Source: an uncultured Lachnospiraceae bacterium (GTDB lineage Bacteria; Bacillota; Clostridia; Lachnospirales; Lachnospiraceae). Taken from it: a stretch of 64,000 nt of DNA. A program made the translations under genes and the position numbers. The first letter of the stretch is position 1; each line of letters starts with the position of its first letter. Under the pieces are notes generated by a model. That model was not told the origin of the DNA, made no database searches, and worked only from the letters and a program-made list of their open reading frames with translations. Shown here in pieces: positions 16,486 through 25,372 of this stretch. The stretch covers positions 80,772-144,771 of the forward strand of contig CAMWBY010000010.1 of the NCBI GenBank assembly GCA_947172645.1, written 5' to 3'.

Positions 16486-17853
16486 CTAAAATGGGAATTT
16501 CATACCGCCCATACCGCCGAACATGCCCCGTCCTTTCTTGCCTCCCATCATGCCGGGAAGCTGCTTCATCATTTTCTGGGACTGTTCAAACTGTTTGATA
16601 AATTTATTGACTACCGCGATATCCACACCTGCGCCTCTTGCGATGCGGTGCTTCCTGCTGGGATTTAAGAGTTTGGGATTCTGCCGTTCCGCCGGCGTCA
16701 TGCTCAGCACAATCGCTTCCATGCGCGCAAGCTGTTTCTCGTCAACCATAGACTCTATCTCGCTCATCTGCTTTCCCATGCCGGGCATCATGCTCAAAAT
16801 TCCGGACAGCCCGCCCATGTTGCGCATCTGTTTCATGCTCTCTAAATAATCGTCGAAGTCAAACTTCCCCTTCTTCATGCGGGAAGCCATCTGCTTCTCT
16901 TTCTCTTCGTCAATATCCAGGTTCTGCTGCGCCTTCTCAATCAGCGTCAGCACATCGCCCATGCCTAAAATCCGGCTTGCCATACGTTCCGGGTAGAACT
17001 GCTCCAAATCCGAAAGTTTCTCACCCATACCGATATACAGAATCGGCTTGCCCGTCACAGCCTTAATCGAGAGAGCCGCCCCGCCTCTGGAATCGCCGTC
17101 CATCTTGGACAGAATCACGCCATCCACTCCAACTTTCTCGTCGAAATCCTTCGCCACGTTGACGGCGTCCTGGCCTGTCATTGCATCCACCACAAGAAGC
17201 GTCTGGTGCACGTCTACGTTATCTTTAATCTCCTGCAGCTCCGCCATCATCTCCTCGTCGATATGGAGACGGCCCGCCGTATCTAAAATGACAACATTAT
17301 GCCCGTTCTTCTGGGCATGTTCCACTGCGGCTTTCGCGATATTGACAGGTTTGTGGTTCTCCCCCATGGAGAACACGTCCACCTTCTGTTTCTCCCCGTT
17401 GATTTGCAGCTGTTTGATGGCTGCCGGTCTGTAGACGTCGCAGGCAACAAGAAGCGGTTTCTTCCCTTTCAACGTGAGTTTACCTGCAATCTTCGCCGTG
17501 GTAGTCGTCTTACCTGCGCCTTGCAGGCCGCACATCATAATGACAGTCATCGACTTGCCCGGCTGCAATGTAATCTCCGTAGTCTCGGAGCCCATCAGGG
17601 ACACCATCTCTTCATTGACAATCTTAATTACCATCTGCCCCGGGTTCAATCCGTTCAAGACATCCGCACCGATGGCACGCTCTTCCACCGATTTGACAAA
17701 CTGCTTTACTACCTTGAAATTTACGTCCGCCTCTAAGAGCGCCATCTTCACTTCTTTCAGGGCAACCTTGACATCCGCCTCCGTGAGACGGCCTTTGCTT
17801 CTTAAGTTTTTGAATACATTCTGCAATTTGTCTGTCAGACTTTCAAATGCCAT
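16486..17853 (-). CDS. ffh: Signal recognition particle protein Ffh (SRP54)
   Basis: The 455-residue GTPase binds 4.5S RNA and signal sequences and docks with FtsY. N domain about 1-90; G domain with GLQGAGKTTTTAKIAG, DTAGRLHIDEEMM and SKMDGDSRGG; Met-rich M domain from about 300 with SGILSMMPGMGKQMSE. It ends in a Gly/Met-rich tail (MMGGKKGRGMFGGMGGMKF). Its partner FtsY is encoded at 25373-26326 rather than adjacent to ylxM. Confidence 0.97.
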   Translation of the reverse strand: MAFESLTDKLQNVFKNLRSKGRLTEADVKVALKEVKMALLEADVNFKVVKQFVKSVEERAIGADVLNGLNPGQMVIKIVNEEMVSLMGSETTEITLQPGKSMTVIMMCGLQGAGKTTTTAKIAGKLTLKGKKPLLVACDVYRPAAIKQLQINGEKQKVDVFSMGENHKPVNIAKAAVEHAQKNGHNVVILDTAGRLHIDEEMMAELQEIKDNVDVHQTLLVVDAMTGQDAVNVAKDFDEKVGVDGVILSKMDGDSRGGAALSIKAVTGKPILYIGMGEKLSDLEQFYPERMASRILGMGDVLTLIEKAQQNLDIDEEKEKQMASRMKKGKFDFDDYLESMKQMRNMGGLSGILSMMPGMGKQMSEIESMVDEKQLARMEAIVLSMTPAERQNPKLLNPSRKHRIARGAGVDIAVVNKFIKQFEQSQKMMKQLPGMMGGKKGRGMFGGMGGMKFPF

Positions 17854-17866
17854 ATGCTGCCTTTCT

Positions 17867-17888
17867 TTAAACGAGCAAGCTCGTTTAA
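17867..17888. repeat. Perfect palindrome between ylxM and ffh
   Basis: TTAAACGAGC and GCTCGTTTAA are separated by two bases. It lies in the 40-base gap between ylxM and ffh. It could fold as a tight hairpin or bind a dimeric protein; no T-run follows, so it is not a clear terminator. Confidence 0.6.
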
Positions 17889-17894
17889 CGGGAA

Positions 17895-18257
17895 CTATAA
17901 CTCCTGCAAAATTTCCGAAGATAACTTTTTCACCTGCCGGCTATACGCCGTATACGACTCCCAATCTGCCTGTCCTTTACTCTCGAACTGTTCTGACAGT
18001 TCATTGATACAGGAAACTTTCGCTTTAATACTTTCGAATTTAGCAACCAACCGCAGCTTCGTCTCGTACCCCTGCAAAGCCTTGTCACAACGCTTCACAA
18101 TATCATGTACGGCCTGCCGGCTGACCCCTTCCTCCTGCGCAATCTCGCCAAGAGAAAGATTGTCATATACAATGCCTTCATAAATCTGCCGCTGATGCTT
18201 CGTCAGCAGTTCTCCATAGAAGTCATACAGTAATCCCTGTTCTACAATTTTCTCCAT
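17895..18257 (-). CDS. ylxM: YlxM family (UPF0122) DNA/RNA-binding SRP-associated protein
   Basis: The 120-residue protein has a sigma-70 region 4-like helix-turn-helix: LSLGEIAQEEGVSRQAVHDI, preceded by LLTKHQRQIYEGIVYDNL. YlxM in streptococci and Bacillus is encoded with ffh and binds or modulates SRP. It is the first gene after the promoter at 18302-18330, so it probably leads the ffh-rpsP operon. Confidence 0.92.
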   Translation of the reverse strand: MEKIVEQGLLYDFYGELLTKHQRQIYEGIVYDNLSLGEIAQEEGVSRQAVHDIVKRCDKALQGYETKLRLVAKFESIKAKVSCINELSEQFESKGQADWESYTAYSRQVKKLSSEILQEL

Positions 18258-18301
18258 AACAAAACCTCTGCCGGACGCCCTGCACCGGCTCCGACTTTTG
18301 C

Positions 18302-18330
18302 ATTTTACTATAGATGGGAATTGGTGTCAA
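18302..18330 (-). promoter_or_regulatory. Sigma-A promoter of the ylxM-ffh-rpsP operon
   Basis: On the minus strand TTGACA and TAAAAT are separated by exactly 17 bases, close to consensus. Transcription would start about 40 bases before the ylxM start codon. Confidence 0.85.
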
Positions 18331-18402
18331 GTATTTTTTCTTTACAATGTTGTCCACTGCAATGTTGTGCCCACCTCGCATATTTCTTCCGGATGCCCTA
18401 TA

Positions 18403-20046
18403 TTATATTTGATACGATATCTCCCTGATTGCCCCGTTCACCTTCTCACGCAGACGCAGCAAATAACCTTCATTCCGTGGATATTCATCAAAAGTCACTT
18501 TTTCCTCATTGATAAACGCAAGGACTTTCTCTCTTCCTGCCAGTTGCTCCAACGCTTTCAACGCGCAGTAATCCGACATCGCCTCATCCATCAGCATCAG
18601 ACGCAGCGACTCCTCCGGCCTGCCGTCTTTTCCCGGATATACTAAGAATGCGTCGCCCGAGGGAAATGCCTTATCCGCGTCCGTACAGCGGTAAGGGTCT
18701 ACAGCGTACCGCGAAAACCGGGCATTGTAAAAATTATAACCCCAGTGAAGAAATCCGGCCAGCTCATACTTATACAGCTGTGCCCCCAGAATCCTCGTGC
18801 GGTATCCCGGCAGCGACATGAACCGGTTCGAAACATTCTGGCATTGCCCTGTACAGTAATATCCCCACAGTTTGTCGGGCCTTTCTTCCAGAAACGGTTT
18901 GATGCAGTCAATCGCGCAGACCGGCTCCCGCACAAGCCCTTCCCGGTAAAATGTAACGTCCGACAAAGCGTCGATTACCTTACAGTCCTTTAAGGCTTCG
19001 GCCACACCGCCAAGCGCTTTGCGATAAGTCTCTAAATGCTCCATATGCGGTTCGTCCGACACATGGAAATAGGTCTTTTTCAGAACGCCCAACTCCTTCA
19101 GTTCCCTCTTAAGCGCCGTCAGGAACTGTTGCAGAAATTCCCGGTACTGCGCCCCGGAAGCGTCCGTATCCCACCCAAAAATCTGTTGGTATTCGCCGTC
19201 TTTCACCGCCATAACCTTGGGGGCCGCTTTCGCTCCCCACTGGGTAAAAAGGTGGGAAATCTCAAAATATTCCACCCCACACCGCAACGCCATATGCACC
19301 CATCTGCGCAGGTTCCCAAAGTCAAAACTGTATTTTCCATCCGATACTGCGACCTCGACAAGCTGTACGGTCCGTCTTTCTCCGCCCACCGCCGTATCCA
19401 AAGGCGGCGTGAATACGGGAGTCAGAAGCATATTGCAATGTCGCCTGGCGGCAGTCTGCACATACGCCTCTACAATCTCCCAATATTTCTCCGAAAAAAC
19501 TTCTACCCCGTAATAATCCGCCAGGCAGTCACTGTGAAACCACTCTGTATGGGGAATCGGCAGCTTCGGCAGAATAATATCCAATACCTCGCACAAGACT
19601 TCCACGTCACAGAGCGTATCATCCCCTGACTGCATACACAGTTTCACAGGATAAAGCCCCGGCTCCGTATTTTCATCCGATTCCACATCAATCCACAGAC
19701 TTCTCCACTGCCCGGGCACCAAAGGAAACCCCCAAGGCGTCATCTCACAGAGCAAGTCCGGGTACAGCCCCGGCTCCGTTGCCAGGTATCCTTCATCCCT
19801 TTTTGTGTGGCACGGATATTCACTGGGAACCAGATTCACCGTCCTCACATGCACCTTTTCTTCTATAGGAGAGCACACCTTAATACTGCCCCGCGCCGTC
19901 TCTTCTTCGCCCCAGAAATACGCAAGCTGAAAAGACACCGTCTCTCCTTTCAATCCTGTCAAAATGCTGCTTTCCATCTCCTTCATATTTTCCATGGCAG
20001 GAAAAACTTTGCACATAGAAGAAACCACTTTATACCAGAACTCCAT
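18403..20046 (-). CDS. DUF4091 domain protein, GH123-like putative glycoside hydrolase
   Basis: The 547-residue protein has no obvious signal peptide. An N-terminal beta-sandwich-like region (to about 160) precedes a TIM-barrel-like part. KTYFHVSDEPHMEHLETYRK carries an Asp-Glu pair at the place of the GH123 catalytic dyad. The C-terminal section (ELAGFLHWGYNFYN, FPSGDAFLVYPGKDG) is the DUF4091 hallmark. GH123 enzymes are beta-N-acetylgalactosaminidases; the substrate here is not predictable. The start at 20046 has GGAGG six bases upstream. It is the first of five accessory genes between the ylxM and ilvA blocks, and a conspicuous inverted repeat lies just upstream. Confidence 0.8.
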   Translation of the reverse strand: MEFWYKVVSSMCKVFPAMENMKEMESSILTGLKGETVSFQLAYFWGEEETARGSIKVCSPIEEKVHVRTVNLVPSEYPCHTKRDEGYLATEPGLYPDLLCEMTPWGFPLVPGQWRSLWIDVESDENTEPGLYPVKLCMQSGDDTLCDVEVLCEVLDIILPKLPIPHTEWFHSDCLADYYGVEVFSEKYWEIVEAYVQTAARRHCNMLLTPVFTPPLDTAVGGERRTVQLVEVAVSDGKYSFDFGNLRRWVHMALRCGVEYFEISHLFTQWGAKAAPKVMAVKDGEYQQIFGWDTDASGAQYREFLQQFLTALKRELKELGVLKKTYFHVSDEPHMEHLETYRKALGGVAEALKDCKVIDALSDVTFYREGLVREPVCAIDCIKPFLEERPDKLWGYYCTGQCQNVSNRFMSLPGYRTRILGAQLYKYELAGFLHWGYNFYNARFSRYAVDPYRCTDADKAFPSGDAFLVYPGKDGRPEESLRLMLMDEAMSDYCALKALEQLAGREKVLAFINEEKVTFDEYPRNEGYLLRLREKVNGAIREISYQI

Positions 20047-20070
20047 AATAATCCTCCATCCGCCCTATAC

Positions 20071-20138
20071 ATTTTTATGAGTGCCCCGTGCGCCGCATCA
20101 GCGGCATATCTCACCTGCACGGGGCGGCGCATAAAAAT
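20071..20138. repeat. Long inverted repeat between the C39-fusion gene and the DUF4091 gene
   Basis: Outer arms ATTTTTATG / CATAAAAAT and inner arms GCCCCGTGC / GCACGGGGC flank a smaller GCCGC / GCGGC stem. It lies about 25 bases upstream of the DUF4091 start. No T-run follows the GC stem, so a structured leader or mobile palindrome is as likely as a terminator. Confidence 0.6.
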
Positions 20139-20171
20139 ATGCTCTTCGCCCGACAAAAGCAAAGAGCATAT
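20137..20171 (-). terminator. Terminator after the DUF1905-C39 gene
   Basis: Stem ATATGCTCTT / AAGAGCATAT; on the minus strand it is followed directly by a TTTTTA tract. Confidence 0.75.
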
Positions 20172-20205
20172 CCATACACTGCCTCACTTATATTCCTTGT
20201 GCTGC

Positions 20206-20874
20206 TTACGTAACAATCTCCAGATATCCAACCATCTTGGCCATGTCAAACTCTTTTAACACGCCTTGGTTCGGCTCATAGTACATGCCGTCGAATCCTA
20301 CAAGATAATGGCTGTACCTGCCCATCTTCTCCATGATAATGCAGCAGTGGGGCAATTCTACTGGTTTGCCCAACGTATACACGATTTTGTCCGCATGACG
20401 TATACCAAGATACTCAAGCGTGGCAATCATCTTGCTCATATTCGCCTGCCATTCACGGCACTTCATAATATCGCACATCTCATCCAATGTGGTGCCCGCA
20501 ACCATGGCAATACACGCCTGCCCGCACAGGCCGTCCCAAGGCTGTGTCACCAGGTCGATGCCGTCAATTTTACGGATTGGATGCTCTGTACTGTACGGGC
20601 TGTCGCCGCTCCTGCCCACCACATTCCCTACGATTTCGATAGAAATCAGGTATTTCTTGCCAAGCTCCACCTTGGACAACGTATCCTGGTTAACCGGAAT
20701 ATCATAATACCCCTGTCCTTTCGGTACAAGGTCGCATATAAAGCAGACATCATCGAAGCACACTCTTACCGGCGCATCCCCTACCTTTTCGCATACTTCC
20801 CATACATTAAAGGGCACTGCAATCGTATTCTCATTCTCCCGAAATTCCACCGTGCCTTCAAATTCATATTTCAT
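20206..20874 (-). CDS. DUF1905 and C39-like peptidase fusion protein
   Basis: The product has 222 residues. Residues 1-85 match the DUF1905 beta-barrel pattern (FEGTVEFRENENTIAVPFNV ... PKGQGYYDIPVN). Residues about 105-222 resemble papain-like C39 peptidases: WDGLCGQACIAMVAGT supplies the Cys and SHYLVGFDG the His-Asp side of the triad. No signal peptide or membrane segment is seen, so it is cytoplasmic. The ATG at 20874 follows AGGCGGGG; an upstream ATG is rejected. The pairing of these domains is unusual to me, and its target is unknown. Confidence 0.75.
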   Translation of the reverse strand: MKYEFEGTVEFRENENTIAVPFNVWEVCEKVGDAPVRVCFDDVCFICDLVPKGQGYYDIPVNQDTLSKVELGKKYLISIEIVGNVVGRSGDSPYSTEHPIRKIDGIDLVTQPWDGLCGQACIAMVAGTTLDEMCDIMKCREWQANMSKMIATLEYLGIRHADKIVYTLGKPVELPHCCIIMEKMGRYSHYLVGFDGMYYEPNQGVLKEFDMAKMVGYLEIVT

Positions 20875-20963
20875 GTATAACCCCGCCTTTCTGTCTTTTA
20901 GTAGCATTATTGTACCATGCTTATCAACTATAAAACAACCTGTTTCTTATTGGGAAGTCCTTT

Positions 20964-21869
20964 TCATGTAAGCTTCGACGGCGCAACTCCCACAATCGTC
21001 TTAAACCGCCTGGCAAAAGTGGAATAGTCATGGAACCCGCACTGGTAACATGCCTCCGACGCCGGAATGCCTGACAGAATCATCCGCCTTGCCGCCTGAA
21101 TCCTTTTCTCATTGATATACTGGTGGATGGAATAGCCTGTGGCCTCCTTAAACTGCCTCATAAGATAATACTTACTGATATAACACTGCCTGGCCAGGAC
21201 ATCCACATTGATTTCCTCCGTCAGATGTTCCTGGATATAGGCAATCACATCCACTACCTTCCCGTTATATGCCGCCGTCGTGATAAACGCCCTGGGCTGC
21301 CCCGCCACGTTTCTGTTGAAAAGCGCCATGAACTCCAGGAACGCGCTTTTTAACAAAAGCCCGCTCATATAAGCTTCTCTCTGGCTCACAATCTTTTCCA
21401 TATGAAGCAGACAGCCCACAAGCTCCTCATAGCTCTCCGGCGTGAAATGGACCACCCGGTTCTGTGAACGCTGCGCCTCCTCAAAACAATATTTCAGGCT
21501 GTCACCCTGCTCTTCTTCCTCCGAAAGAAACTCTTCCGACAAATAAATAATATAACGCTCGTAAGGTATACTGACATCAACCTCCGGCTTATGGATGACA
21601 TTCGCGCCTACCAACACAAAATCATGGGGCTTTAGATGATAGGTTTTTCCTTCCACTTTATAATCTACCCGTCCTTCTATGAAATAGATAATCTTATAAA
21701 ATTCATGGTAGTGGAAGTCAAACTCCTGTTCCATACAATCCCGCAGATGGAAAATCCGGTAAGGCTCCGCCAAATACCCGGTCTTTTCATACCGCTCAAG
21801 CTCTTTCTCCCGGGATTCTCCTTCTTCCGCCTCTTTTCCATGCAGGCTCATCTCACCGTCAGTCATCAT
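20964..21869 (-). CDS. AraC family transcriptional regulator
   Basis: The 301-residue regulator has a cupin-type sensor domain (YHEFYKIIYFIEGRVDYKVE, about residues 50-130) and two C-terminal helix-turn-helix motifs: INVDVLARQCYISKYYLMRQ and ASEACYQCGFHDYSTFARRF. Its start overlaps the end of the lysozyme gene by 11 bases, so the two are co-transcribed. Effector and targets are unknown; a sugar or wall-derived ligand is possible given the neighbours. Confidence 0.9.
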   Translation of the reverse strand: MMTDGEMSLHGKEAEEGESREKELERYEKTGYLAEPYRIFHLRDCMEQEFDFHYHEFYKIIYFIEGRVDYKVEGKTYHLKPHDFVLVGANVIHKPEVDVSIPYERYIIYLSEEFLSEEEEQGDSLKYCFEEAQRSQNRVVHFTPESYEELVGCLLHMEKIVSQREAYMSGLLLKSAFLEFMALFNRNVAGQPRAFITTAAYNGKVVDVIAYIQEHLTEEINVDVLARQCYISKYYLMRQFKEATGYSIHQYINEKRIQAARRMILSGIPASEACYQCGFHDYSTFARRFKTIVGVAPSKLT

Positions 21870-22983
21870 CAGACCAGTCCCCGAAACTGATATTCAAATC
21901 CACATCCCCCTCAATCCCGTTAACCTTGCCGCTGTCGGAATACTGCCATACTTTGAAAGCATAGGGATAATACACCTGCTCGTCGTAATAGGCGAACCAC
22001 TTTCCATACTCTTCCAGTTTCGCCAAATCAAGCATCAGCATGAAAGTTTTCAGGTTGCCATATATCATCGGCTCATATCCCGCCTCTTTAATCTTCTCAC
22101 AAAAAGCAATGCAGTATTCGGTCCGCTCTTCCATGGTCAGTTCACGGGTTCTGGCCCCGGTGTTGGTCACCGCTTCCACATCGATAACGACGGGATATTT
22201 CACTTTATACGGCTCTATGCTGTCAATCACGTATTGGGCCTCCTCCTCCGCCTCCTCCACGCTGGTGGCCTGGGTAAAGAAATATACGCCCACGTCAATG
22301 TCGTTACGTCTGGCGCCTTTGATGTTGTCCTCGAAGGTTTCGTCTTCCAGGATTTCGCCTTCCGTGTATCCTCTGATGCCCAGACGGATAAAGGCATACT
22401 CCACATCGTCAGCCGCCACCGCTTCCCAGTCAATCTCTCCCTGGTACTTGGACACGTCAATCCCCTTGCGGGAAACCGGCTCGCCATTTTCATAATAACT
22501 CATAATCTGCCTGTCGTCCAAAACAAACTGTTCCGGGTTATATGTATGGTGTTCCAGTTCATCCGAAATCGGAAAAAAGTAAAACTCCCCGGCGTCCGCC
22601 AAAACAATCTCATCCGGGTAAAAGTATCTGAGCATAGCGACTGTGCCGTCACCGGAAAGCATCAGTTCTTTTAGCTTGCCCAGGAACTCATTCTTCACCT
22701 GTTCGCTCGTCTGCTCTGTAGTCTCCTCTATGGCATGGGCAAGCATGGCGTCCACTTCCCCCTGGGTGTAAGTCATCGTCTCGTCCGTGCGGATGGCTTC
22801 CAGTTCTTCCATCACCACTGCATTTTCCATCTGCACGGCACGGTACTTAAACACCATCATCAGACATATCGTCACCGCCGACAGCGTCACAAGGCACAGT
22901 ATGATGGAACCGATTAATATGCCGTTCTCATTCCTTCTGCGCTTTTTCTTATGTCTCTTACCATGTAAATTCATTTCCCTCAT
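21859..22983 (-). CDS. Membrane-anchored GH25 family lysozyme
   Basis: The 374-residue protein has a strongly basic N-terminus (KRHKKKRRR), one membrane helix (about 25-48) and a GH25 domain from about residue 163. KGIDVSKYQGEIDWEAV holds the first catalytic Asp and YPVVIDVEAVTN the DxE pair. It should cut the N-acetylmuramic acid to N-acetylglucosamine bond of peptidoglycan outside the cell. The ATG at 22983 follows AGGAG by five bases; a GTG two codons upstream overlaps the site. It overlaps the downstream AraC gene. Confidence 0.9.
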   Translation of the reverse strand: MREMNLHGKRHKKKRRRNENGILIGSIILCLVTLSAVTICLMMVFKYRAVQMENAVVMEELEAIRTDETMTYTQGEVDAMLAHAIEETTEQTSEQVKNEFLGKLKELMLSGDGTVAMLRYFYPDEIVLADAGEFYFFPISDELEHHTYNPEQFVLDDRQIMSYYENGEPVSRKGIDVSKYQGEIDWEAVAADDVEYAFIRLGIRGYTEGEILEDETFEDNIKGARRNDIDVGVYFFTQATSVEEAEEEAQYVIDSIEPYKVKYPVVIDVEAVTNTGARTRELTMEERTEYCIAFCEKIKEAGYEPMIYGNLKTFMLMLDLAKLEEYGKWFAYYDEQVYYPYAFKVWQYSDSGKVNGIEGDVDLNISFGDWSDDD

Positions 22984-23097
22984 ACGCACTCCTGCCCCTG
23001 TTTACACCAATGTTATGAAACCTAAGTCCTCACGGCATTTGCCAGATATCTGCTTCACTGCCTACACATCCAAATTTATTGAATGCCAACGTCGTCC

Positions 23098-24006
23098 TTA
23101 CACACGTTCACTGAAATAACTCTTGTATCCTTCCCCGAAAATCTCCGATGCGCTTGTGACAATCATGAAAGCGTCCGGGTCTTCCTCCCGTATGATGCCT
23201 TCCACGCGGGGGAACACCGTCTTCTTCATGGCGCACATTAGCACCTGTTTGTCAACCCCGCTGTAAGCGCCCCTGCCGCTTATATGAGTCATGCCCACGT
23301 CCAGTTCCTCCAGTACGCGCGCCGTAATCTCCCCCGGCCTGTCGCTGATAATATAGAGGAGCTTCGCCTCGTCCCTTCCGTAGAGCACCACATCCATAGT
23401 CACCGACGAACAGCCCACCGCAATCGCGGCATACAGCGCCGCGTCGATGTCATGGAAGACGATTCCCGAGAGCGTCACCACCAGGGCATCCGCAATAAAA
23501 AACAGATTCCCGGTCTTCAAATGCGGCAGCTTCAGACGCAGCGCTTTGACAATGATGTCCAATCCGCCCGTAGTCGCGCCCGCCTTGAAAATCGTGCCAA
23601 TCGACACCGCCGACAAAATCCCCCCTGCAATCGCGGCGAGCAGCCTGTCATGGGTCGCGGCCCCAAAGGACTGCAGCATATTGGTAAATGTTGAAATAAG
23701 AAGCGTGGCATAAACCGTCGATACGGTCAGCCCAAGCCCAAACTTCCATATGGCAAAAACGAGAATCGGCACATTCAGCAGGAATATCAACGTACCCGTA
23801 CTCACAGGTATCACCCTGTTCAAAATAATAGCGATACCCGTCACGCCGCCCGGCGCCATATTGTTCGGGTCAATAAAAAGGCTGACAGCCGCCGAATAAC
23901 AAAAAGCCGCCACTGTTATAATAATATATTTCTTTATCCATTCTGTCTTGCTTTTTTTGTAAAAATTTTTATTTTTCTTCTCTTTTTTTGTCTTTTCCGT
24001 TTCCAT
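23098..24006 (-). CDS. YitT family membrane protein (DUF161 / DUF2179)
   Basis: The 302-residue protein has a Lys-rich cytoplasmic N-terminus, about five membrane helices (DPNNMAPGGVTGIAIILNRV, TLIFLLNVPILVFAIWKFGL and others) and a C-terminal soluble DUF2179 domain with MTHISGRGAYSGVDKQVLMC. Family function is not established; proposals include small-molecule or nucleotide-regulated transport. GAGG precedes the ATG. Confidence 0.88.
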   Translation of the reverse strand: METEKTKKEKKNKNFYKKSKTEWIKKYIIITVAAFCYSAAVSLFIDPNNMAPGGVTGIAIILNRVIPVSTGTLIFLLNVPILVFAIWKFGLGLTVSTVYATLLISTFTNMLQSFGAATHDRLLAAIAGGILSAVSIGTIFKAGATTGGLDIIVKALRLKLPHLKTGNLFFIADALVVTLSGIVFHDIDAALYAAIAVGCSSVTMDVVLYGRDEAKLLYIISDRPGEITARVLEELDVGMTHISGRGAYSGVDKQVLMCAMKKTVFPRVEGIIREEDPDAFMIVTSASEIFGEGYKSYFSERV

Positions 24007-24098
24007 ATGTTAACCTCATACATACCTAAATATCTGAAAGCTTATATAGTATATCCTTATTGGCCTGATTCATAACCGCCGTCACTGCCATATAATCC

Positions 24099-24128
24099 AA
24101 AAGCCAGACCGCAAACAGTCCGGCTTTT
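24099..24128 (-). terminator. Terminator after ilvA
   Basis: AAAAGCC...GGCTTTT stem with GAC/GTC extension and T-rich flanks on both strands; it lies directly after the ilvA stop codon. Confidence 0.8.
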
Positions 24129-24132
24129 TGCC

Positions 24133-25350
24133 TTAAATACTCGCCCGGACAACCTTCGGCTGATACCCATTCCGGTGCAGGGCGTCTATAATCTGATTCT
24201 TATGTTCCGTGCCGTATGCCTCCAATGTAATCTTCAGCTCCACAGCCGCATTGCGGTTGATGGACACGAACTGGTTATGCTCCAGCTTGATGACATTGCC
24301 GTTCTGTTTCGCTATCACGTCGGCCACCCTGGACAGCTCGCCCGGCTTATCCGGCAGAAGCACCGACACGGAAAAGATTCTGTCGCGCAGCACAAGTCCC
24401 TGCTGCACCACCGAGGACATAGTGATAACGTCCATATTGCCGCCGCTTAGGATGGACACGATTTTCTTATTCTTCACATCGAGATGCTTCAATGCCGCCA
24501 CCGTGAGCAACCCTGAATTTTCCACAATCATCTTATGGTTCTCCACCATGTCTAAGAACGCTACCACCAGTTCTTCATCTTCCACGGTGATGATGTCATC
24601 CAGATTTTTACTCAGATAAGGGAAAATATCCGTCCCCGGCGTCTTCACCGCAGTGCCGTCCGCAATCGTATTGACATGATCCAGGGTCAGCACTTTACCT
24701 GCGCGTACAGACTCTTGCAGACAGTTCGCCCCCGCCGGCTCCACTCCGATGACCTTAATCTTTGGATTCAACAGTTTGGCAAGCGTGGACACGCCTGTGG
24801 CAAGCCCGCCGCCGCCCACGGGAACCAGGATATAATCCACGAGGGGCTGTTCCTTGATAATCTCCATGGCGATAGTCCCCTGTCCGGTTGCCACATCCAA
24901 ATCGTCAAAAGGATGCACGAAGGTATACCCATGTTCCTTGGCCAACTGATACGCCTGTTCGCACGCCTCGTCATACACATCCCCGTGCATGACCACTTCC
25001 GCCCCATAGCCTTTCGTGCGGTTCACTTTGATAAGCGGCGTGGTGGTGGGCATGACAATCACCGCCTTTACGCCATAGCACTTGGCCGCGTAGGCCACCC
25101 CCTGGGCATGGTTGCCTGCCGACGCCGTAATCAGCCCTTTCTCCCTCTCTTCTTCCGACAGGGTGCTAATCTTATAGTAAGCGCCGCGAAGTTTATAGGC
25201 GCCTGTAAGCTGCATATTTTCGGGCTTCAAATAAACTTTATTGCCCGTCTGTGCACTGAAATGGTCGCTGTATACCAGTTTCGTCTCCGAGGCAACCTCT
25301 TTCACTATCTCATACGCTTCCTCAAATTTATCCAAAGACAGTTCCTTCAT
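24133..25350 (-). CDS. ilvA: Threonine ammonia-lyase (threonine dehydratase) with ACT domain
   Basis: The 405-residue PLP enzyme converts threonine to 2-oxobutanoate and ammonia. The PLP Lys lies in LTGAYKLRGA; SAGNHAQG and the phosphate-binding loop PVGGGGLATG follow. Residues about 330-405 form a single C-terminal ACT domain, as in the shorter TdcB-like or clostridial IlvA forms rather than the two-ACT E. coli IlvA. It starts 22 bases after the ftsY stop, so it is probably the last gene of the smc-ftsY operon, an uncommon position. It may serve isoleucine synthesis or threonine fermentation. Confidence 0.92.
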   Translation of the reverse strand: MKELSLDKFEEAYEIVKEVASETKLVYSDHFSAQTGNKVYLKPENMQLTGAYKLRGAYYKISTLSEEEREKGLITASAGNHAQGVAYAAKCYGVKAVIVMPTTTPLIKVNRTKGYGAEVVMHGDVYDEACEQAYQLAKEHGYTFVHPFDDLDVATGQGTIAMEIIKEQPLVDYILVPVGGGGLATGVSTLAKLLNPKIKVIGVEPAGANCLQESVRAGKVLTLDHVNTIADGTAVKTPGTDIFPYLSKNLDDIITVEDEELVVAFLDMVENHKMIVENSGLLTVAALKHLDVKNKKIVSILSGGNMDVITMSSVVQQGLVLRDRIFSVSVLLPDKPGELSRVADVIAKQNGNVIKLEHNQFVSINRNAAVELKITLEAYGTEHKNQIIDALHRNGYQPKVVRASI

Positions 25351-25372
25351 CTCTTATATCCATTCCTTTCTC

